Source: F23-D06 sp045600525 (GTDB lineage: Bacteria > Bacteroidota > Bacteroidia > Bacteroidales > WCHB1-69). Taken from it: a stretch of DNA of 17,187 bases. Location of the stretch: NCBI GenBank assembly GCA_045600525.1, contig JAZRYC010000011.1, forward strand, positions 1 through 17,187, in the 5' to 3' direction. Positions within the stretch are counted from its first letter, which is position 1, and each line of letters opens with the position of its first letter. The notes beneath the pieces were generated by a model. The model had not been told where the DNA came from and made no database searches. It saw nothing but the letters and a program-made list of their open reading frames with translations. A program made the position numbers and the translations under genes. Positions 13,471 to 17,187 of the stretch are shown one piece after another.

Positions 13471-16005
13471 ATGGACATTCAATATTCGCAAGAAATGAGC
13501 TATGTTCTGGAAGAATCCGGGAAAATAGCCACCTATTATCATTCGCCGAACATCGGCATCGAGCATCTTACCGTAGCCATTCTGCGCTACCCCAACGAAA
13601 GTATCACAAAAAGTCTTTTCGGCATTTTCAGAGTTGATCTCGACCAACTCCGCACCAAAATCGAGGAACTTATTGACAGTAACGAGAACAAGACGACGGA
13701 GGATATACCCAATCTTCGATTCAACACACAAACAGACAACACCTTACGACTTTCCTACCTCGTCTCAAAGGAATTTCGCAGTGAGGTTGTCGAATCATAC
13801 CACTTTATTCTGGCCATTTTGAGAGATGGAAGGAACGACGCAAACAATGTGGTTAAAATGTACCTCACGCGTGCAGGGCTATCATATGCCACTTTTGCGG
13901 CCGAAGTCAAGAAGGAACTCAACATGGAGGCAGGCCGAACAGAAGCTCTTGTAACTCCGTATGAGGAATCTGATGAAGACGATCGGCGAATTTCATCCAA
14001 GCCGCAGAAAGAGGGAAGCAAGGGCTCCGCAACGCCCATGTTAGACAGTTTCGGCAAGGACCTCACCAAATATGCCGCAGAGGGCAAACTCGATCCTGTA
14101 GTTGGAAGACAGAAGGAACTTGAGCGAATCGCCCAGATTCTGAGTAGGCGAAAGAAAAACAATCCAGTGCTCATCGGAGAACCTGGAGTCGGCAAATCTG
14201 CCGTAGCCGAGGGATTGGCCATGAACATTGTTCAAGGGAAGGTCTCCCGTGCCTTGATGAACAAACGTGTCGTATCCTTGGACATGGCTTCATTAGTTGC
14301 CGGCACCAAATATCGCGGACAATTTGAGGAACGCGTCAAGACCATCCTAACGGAAATCGAAAAGAATCCGAATATCATCCTCTTCATTGACGAGCTTCAC
14401 ACCATGGTTGGTGCAGGAAACGCCCCTGGCAGCATGGACGCCTCCAACCTTTTCAAGCCAGCCCTCGCCCGAGGCGAGATGCAGTGTATCGGAGCCACGA
14501 CCTTGGACGAATACAGGGAATTTATTGAAAAGGATGGCGCCTTGGAACGTCGTTTTCAAAAAATCATCCTCGAGCCGACCACTCCTGAGGAAACCATTGA
14601 GATACTCAACAACATCAAAGACAAATACGAAGACCATCACATCGTCCGCTATAGCGATGACGCCATCCGAGCATGCGTCACTTTGTCCAACCGATACATC
14701 ACAGACCGATGCCTTCCCGACAAAGCCATTGACGCCCTTGATGAAGCCGGCGCAAGACTGCACATACAGAACATCCACGTTCCCGAGGAACTACTGCAAA
14801 TTGAGAAGCAAATCGACGACTTTGAGAAGCTCAAGACTCAGGCCATCAAAGAGCAGCAATACAATGCGGCTGCCGGTTATAGAGATCAAATCAAAAAGTT
14901 GGAATCCGATTTGGACGTTGTAAAAAAAGAATGGGAGGAGAAATCCGATTTAGAACGTCCTATCGTAACAGAAGAAACCGTGGCGGAAGTAATTGCCATG
15001 ATGACCGGTGTTCCCACGCAACGCATTTCCACCAACGAGGGAGCCCGCTTGATGAAAATGGCCGACGAACTACAAGGAAAGGTTATTGGACAAGATGATG
15101 CCATCATAAAGATTGCCAAAGCCATCCGACGAAATCGAGCCGGACTCAAAGATCCCAACAAACCTATCGGTTCTTTTATATTCCTCGGTCCTACAGGCGT
15201 CGGAAAGACCTACCTGGCCAAAGTTTTAGCCGAATATCTATTCGACTCACAAGATGCCATTATCCGCATTGACATGAGCGAATATATGGAGAAACATACT
15301 GTATCACGCCTCATTGGCGCGCCTCCGGGATATGTGGGTTATGAAGAAGGTGGACAATTAACGGAAAAGGTACGTCGCAAGCCCTATTCCATCGTTCTTT
15401 TGGACGAAATTGAAAAAGCGCACCACGACGTTTACAATGTTCTTCTTCAAGTGCTTGACGAGGGACAACTCACCGACGGCATGGGACGAAAAGTGGACTT
15501 TAAAAACACCATCCTCATCATGACCTCCAACACTGGTACTCGTGAACTTAAAGATTTCGGCACCGGCGTCGGATTCAGCACCGAAGCCACCAAAGCAGCA
15601 AAGAACAAGGTAGAACAAAGTATTTTAGAAAAAGCGCTCAAAGCCAACTTCTCGCCTGAATTCCTCAACCGTGTGGACGATGTCATCTATTTCAATTCCC
15701 TCGGCAAAGAAGAAGTCATCAAAATCATAGATATTGAGCTCAAGAAAGTACTTGGGCGCGTAAACGACCTCGGTATTGATTTCCATGTCACCGATAAAGC
15801 AAAAGACTTTTTAGCTGAAACCGGTTGGGATCCCAATTATGGAGCACGTCCGCTCAAACGTGCCATCCAGAAAAATGTGGAAGACCTCCTTGCAGAAGAG
15901 ATTCTCAACCAAACACTCCCCGCAGGTTCTGTTGTAGATCTTGACTACGACGAACTAAAGGAAGCCATGGTAATCACCAACAAAAAAGCAATTTCAAACG
16001 AATAA
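13471..16005 (+). CDS. clpC: ATP-dependent unfoldase ClpC (Clp/Hsp100 class I)
   Basis: Double-AAA+ unfoldase that feeds proteins to ClpP. The 844-residue product has a divergent N-domain (1-150). AAA-1 has Walker A GEPGVGKS (236-243) and Walker B IILFIDE (302-308). A UVR-type coiled segment lies between the ATPase domains (about 451-486, KEQQYNAAAGYRDQIKKLE), which marks ClpC rather than ClpA or ClpB. AAA-2 has Walker A GPTGVGKT (573-580) and Walker B SIVLLDE (640-646). A VGF loop at 700-702 corresponds to the ClpP-docking loop, so it should partner with the ClpP at the left edge. The open frame extends to a TTG at 13447, but that codon is part of the -7 box; the ATG at 13471 is chosen. kdsC follows after 24 nt. 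The N-domain looks less conserved than usual. Confidence 0.95.
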   Translation: MDIQYSQEMSYVLEESGKIATYYHSPNIGIEHLTVAILRYPNESITKSLFGIFRVDLDQLRTKIEELIDSNENKTTEDIPNLRFNTQTDNTLRLSYLVSKEFRSEVVESYHFILAILRDGRNDANNVVKMYLTRAGLSYATFAAEVKKELNMEAGRTEALVTPYEESDEDDRRISSKPQKEGSKGSATPMLDSFGKDLTKYAAEGKLDPVVGRQKELERIAQILSRRKKNNPVLIGEPGVGKSAVAEGLAMNIVQGKVSRALMNKRVVSLDMASLVAGTKYRGQFEERVKTILTEIEKNPNIILFIDELHTMVGAGNAPGSMDASNLFKPALARGEMQCIGATTLDEYREFIEKDGALERRFQKIILEPTTPEETIEILNNIKDKYEDHHIVRYSDDAIRACVTLSNRYITDRCLPDKAIDALDEAGARLHIQNIHVPEELLQIEKQIDDFEKLKTQAIKEQQYNAAAGYRDQIKKLESDLDVVKKEWEEKSDLERPIVTEETVAEVIAMMTGVPTQRISTNEGARLMKMADELQGKVIGQDDAIIKIAKAIRRNRAGLKDPNKPIGSFIFLGPTGVGKTYLAKVLAEYLFDSQDAIIRIDMSEYMEKHTVSRLIGAPPGYVGYEEGGQLTEKVRRKPYSIVLLDEIEKAHHDVYNVLLQVLDEGQLTDGMGRKVDFKNTILIMTSNTGTRELKDFGTGVGFSTEATKAAKNKVEQSILEKALKANFSPEFLNRVDDVIYFNSLGKEEVIKIIDIELKKVLGRVNDLGIDFHVTDKAKDFLAETGWDPNYGARPLKRAIQKNVEDLLAEEILNQTLPAGSVVDLDYDELKEAMVITNKKAISNE

Positions 16006-16029
16006 CAGATTTTACAGCATCGCTTTTTT

Positions 16030-16551
16030 ATGATAAACTACAAAGAAAAACTACATAAAATCAAAGCCTTCGTCTTCGATTTCGACGGAGTACTGTCTGA
16101 TGGGAAAATATATACCCAGCAAGATGGGGAAATGGTTCGCGCCACAAACGCCAAAGACGGATACGCGCTTCAATATGCGTTGAAAAAAGGATATAAAGTA
16201 GCTATCATTTCTGGAGGTTTCGGCGACTCCATGCGACTACGATATAGAAGCTTTCCCGCCATGGATATATTCCTACATGTAAGCAACAAAATCGAACTCT
16301 TCAACCAATATCTACAAGACAACGAGTTGGAACCGGAAAATGTATTGGTAATGGGCGATGACATTCCTGACTATCAAATCATGAAATTAGCCGGTGTAAA
16401 ATGCTGTCCTGCCGATGCCGTTGAGGAAATCAAAGGCCTTGCCGACTACATATCCTATCAACCTGGTGGGTGTGGATGTGTGCGCGATGTCATTGAGCAA
16501 ACCCTCAAATTACAAGGACGATGGTTTGAAGAAGATGCCTGTGTTTGGTAG
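16030..16551 (+). CDS. kdsC: 3-deoxy-D-manno-octulosonate 8-phosphate phosphatase KdsC
   Basis: HAD-superfamily phosphatase that hydrolyses KDO-8-phosphate to KDO, the sugar linking lipid A to the LPS core; cytoplasmic. The 173-residue length is typical of this tetrameric capless subfamily. Motif I is FDFDGVLSDG with nucleophile Asp17 and acid/base Asp19. Motif II is IISGG (59-63), motif III includes Lys87, and motif IV is VMGDDIPD (107-114). The glycine-rich tail GGCGCVRDVIEQTL is also characteristic of KdsC. It lies 24 nt behind clpC, probably co-transcribed, and 68 nt ahead of the DjlA-like gene. Together with lptE at the other end of the window it shows that the organism makes a KDO-containing LPS or lipooligosaccharide. 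Confidence 0.93.
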   Translation: MINYKEKLHKIKAFVFDFDGVLSDGKIYTQQDGEMVRATNAKDGYALQYALKKGYKVAIISGGFGDSMRLRYRSFPAMDIFLHVSNKIELFNQYLQDNELEPENVLVMGDDIPDYQIMKLAGVKCCPADAVEEIKGLADYISYQPGGCGCVRDVIEQTLKLQGRWFEEDACVW

Positions 16552-16572
16552 TTTCAGGTTTCAGGTTTCAAA
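16552..16572 (+). repeat. Heptamer tandem repeat TTTCAGG, about 2.7 copies
   Basis: Two exact copies of TTTCAGG are followed by a degenerate third (TTTCAAA), directly after the kdsC stop. Short heptamer runs of this kind occur between genes in Bacteroidota as I recall. Its role is unknown; it could be a slippage product. Confidence 0.7.
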
Positions 16573-16619
16573 GAAAGTCATTCGGATTTATTATAACATT
16601 GACAAGGTAACACATCATC

Positions 16620-17187
16620 ATGGGTTGTTTATTCACTGGCACATTTAGTCTTATCGGAGCATTCTTCGGATTGATATGGGGAGGCTTCGGCGGTGCTGTT
16701 GGCGGCTTTCTTATCGGGGCACTTATCGATGCCATCATAGGAAGGGCGCGCACCAATAAAGCTACTCACTACTACCAGAGTCACGACTTCACCGAGCACG
16801 AACTCTACCTCGCCGCATACGTAGCCAAAGCAGACCAGAACAGACTTCTTCGCTCGGAAATGACCTATATTCAAGAATATTTCCGCAAGCAGGTCGGTTC
16901 AGCGCAACTCGGACCGCTAATGCTTCGTTTCAGGGACATTCTTAACGCCAAGGTGGACATTCATGCTGTTTGTGCAGACCTCAACCAGCATGCCTCCATC
17001 AATGAAAAATTAGTCATTCTCAACTTCCTTTTCGGATTTTCAACAGCCGACGGCGATATGCGCGCAGAAGAAGTTAATGCTATTTGGGAAATTGCCCAGC
17101 TATTGGGTATTGGCAGAACAACATTCGAAGCTATCAAATCCATGCATACGGGCCATTACGGCGGATATGGCAGTGGCTATGGTGGGC
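16620..17187 (+). CDS. Glycine-zipper/TerB membrane protein, DjlA-like (3' end beyond the window)
   Basis: Open to the window edge (189 residues seen). It begins with a hydrophobic glycine-zipper segment at about 5-41 (GLIWGGFGGAVGGFLIGALI), followed by a polar stretch and an all-helical TerB-like domain. That domain holds the paired motifs VAKADQNRLLRSEMTYIQEY and STADGDMRAEEVNAIWEIAQ, followed by LLGI. This order is that of DjlA-type co-chaperones, in which a C-terminal J domain recruits DnaK; here the sequence breaks in a Gly/Tyr-rich linker (HYGGYGSGYGG) where a J domain would be expected next. The ATG at 16620 is the first after an in-frame stop at 16608-16610. I see no good promoter ahead, so it may share the clpC-kdsC transcript. 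The J domain is a prediction, so plain TerB-family protein is the alternative. Confidence 0.75.
   Translation, partial: MGCLFTGTFSLIGAFFGLIWGGFGGAVGGFLIGALIDAIIGRARTNKATHYYQSHDFTEHELYLAAYVAKADQNRLLRSEMTYIQEYFRKQVGSAQLGPLMLRFRDILNAKVDIHAVCADLNQHASINEKLVILNFLFGFSTADGDMRAEEVNAIWEIAQLLGIGRTTFEAIKSMHTGHYGGYGSGYGG

Overview
The window looks like ordinary chromosomal backbone from a member of the Bacteroidota, most likely order Bacteroidales. Base composition is moderate and start codons mostly lack a Shine-Dalgarno sequence. The upstream regions carry TAnnTTTG-type -7 boxes instead of E. coli-type -10 boxes. The gene neighbourhoods are also of Bacteroidales type: sigma-54 activator/lptE/TPR/secG, tig/clpP, gyrA next to TPR genes and divergent clpC, and a DUF4831-like gene. 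I see no phage, insertion sequence, CRISPR array, tRNA or rRNA. Genes are tightly packed, and no gene-free stretch exceeds about 210 bases.

Layout. (1) 1-4763, minus strand: a sigma-54 enhancer-binding protein, an lptE reading frame fused to a TPR-like gene, secG, tig (trigger factor) and the start of clpP, which runs off the left edge. (2) 4897-8202, plus strand: a compact four-gene unit of membrane zinc metallopeptidase, DUF4831-like secreted protein, an unrecognised small lipoprotein and a YhcC/TIGR01212-type radical SAM protein. It ends at a 30-bp perfect palindrome that probably terminates transcription in both directions. (3) 8255-13264, minus strand: gyrA followed by two exported TPR proteins that look like diverged tandem paralogues. 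(4) 13471-17187, plus strand: clpC, kdsC and a truncated glycine-zipper/TerB protein of DjlA type that runs off the right edge.

Themes. Proteostasis is represented by trigger factor, ClpP, ClpC, the metallopeptidase and the DjlA-like protein. Envelope biogenesis is represented by LptE, KdsC, SecG and several exported proteins. The rest is DNA topology (GyrA).

The most interesting observations are: (a) a perfect sigma-54 (-24/-12) promoter match upstream of clpC, overlapping a Bacteroidota-type housekeeping promoter, in a window that also encodes a sigma-54 activator without a sensory domain; (b) an in-frame fusion of lptE to the downstream TPR gene, with a short direct repeat at the junction that could explain the lost stop codon; (c) a lysine/threonine/alanine-rich, histone-H1-like tail on trigger factor. 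I did not find a clearly new multi-gene system. The zinc peptidase to radical SAM cluster is the least understood part.
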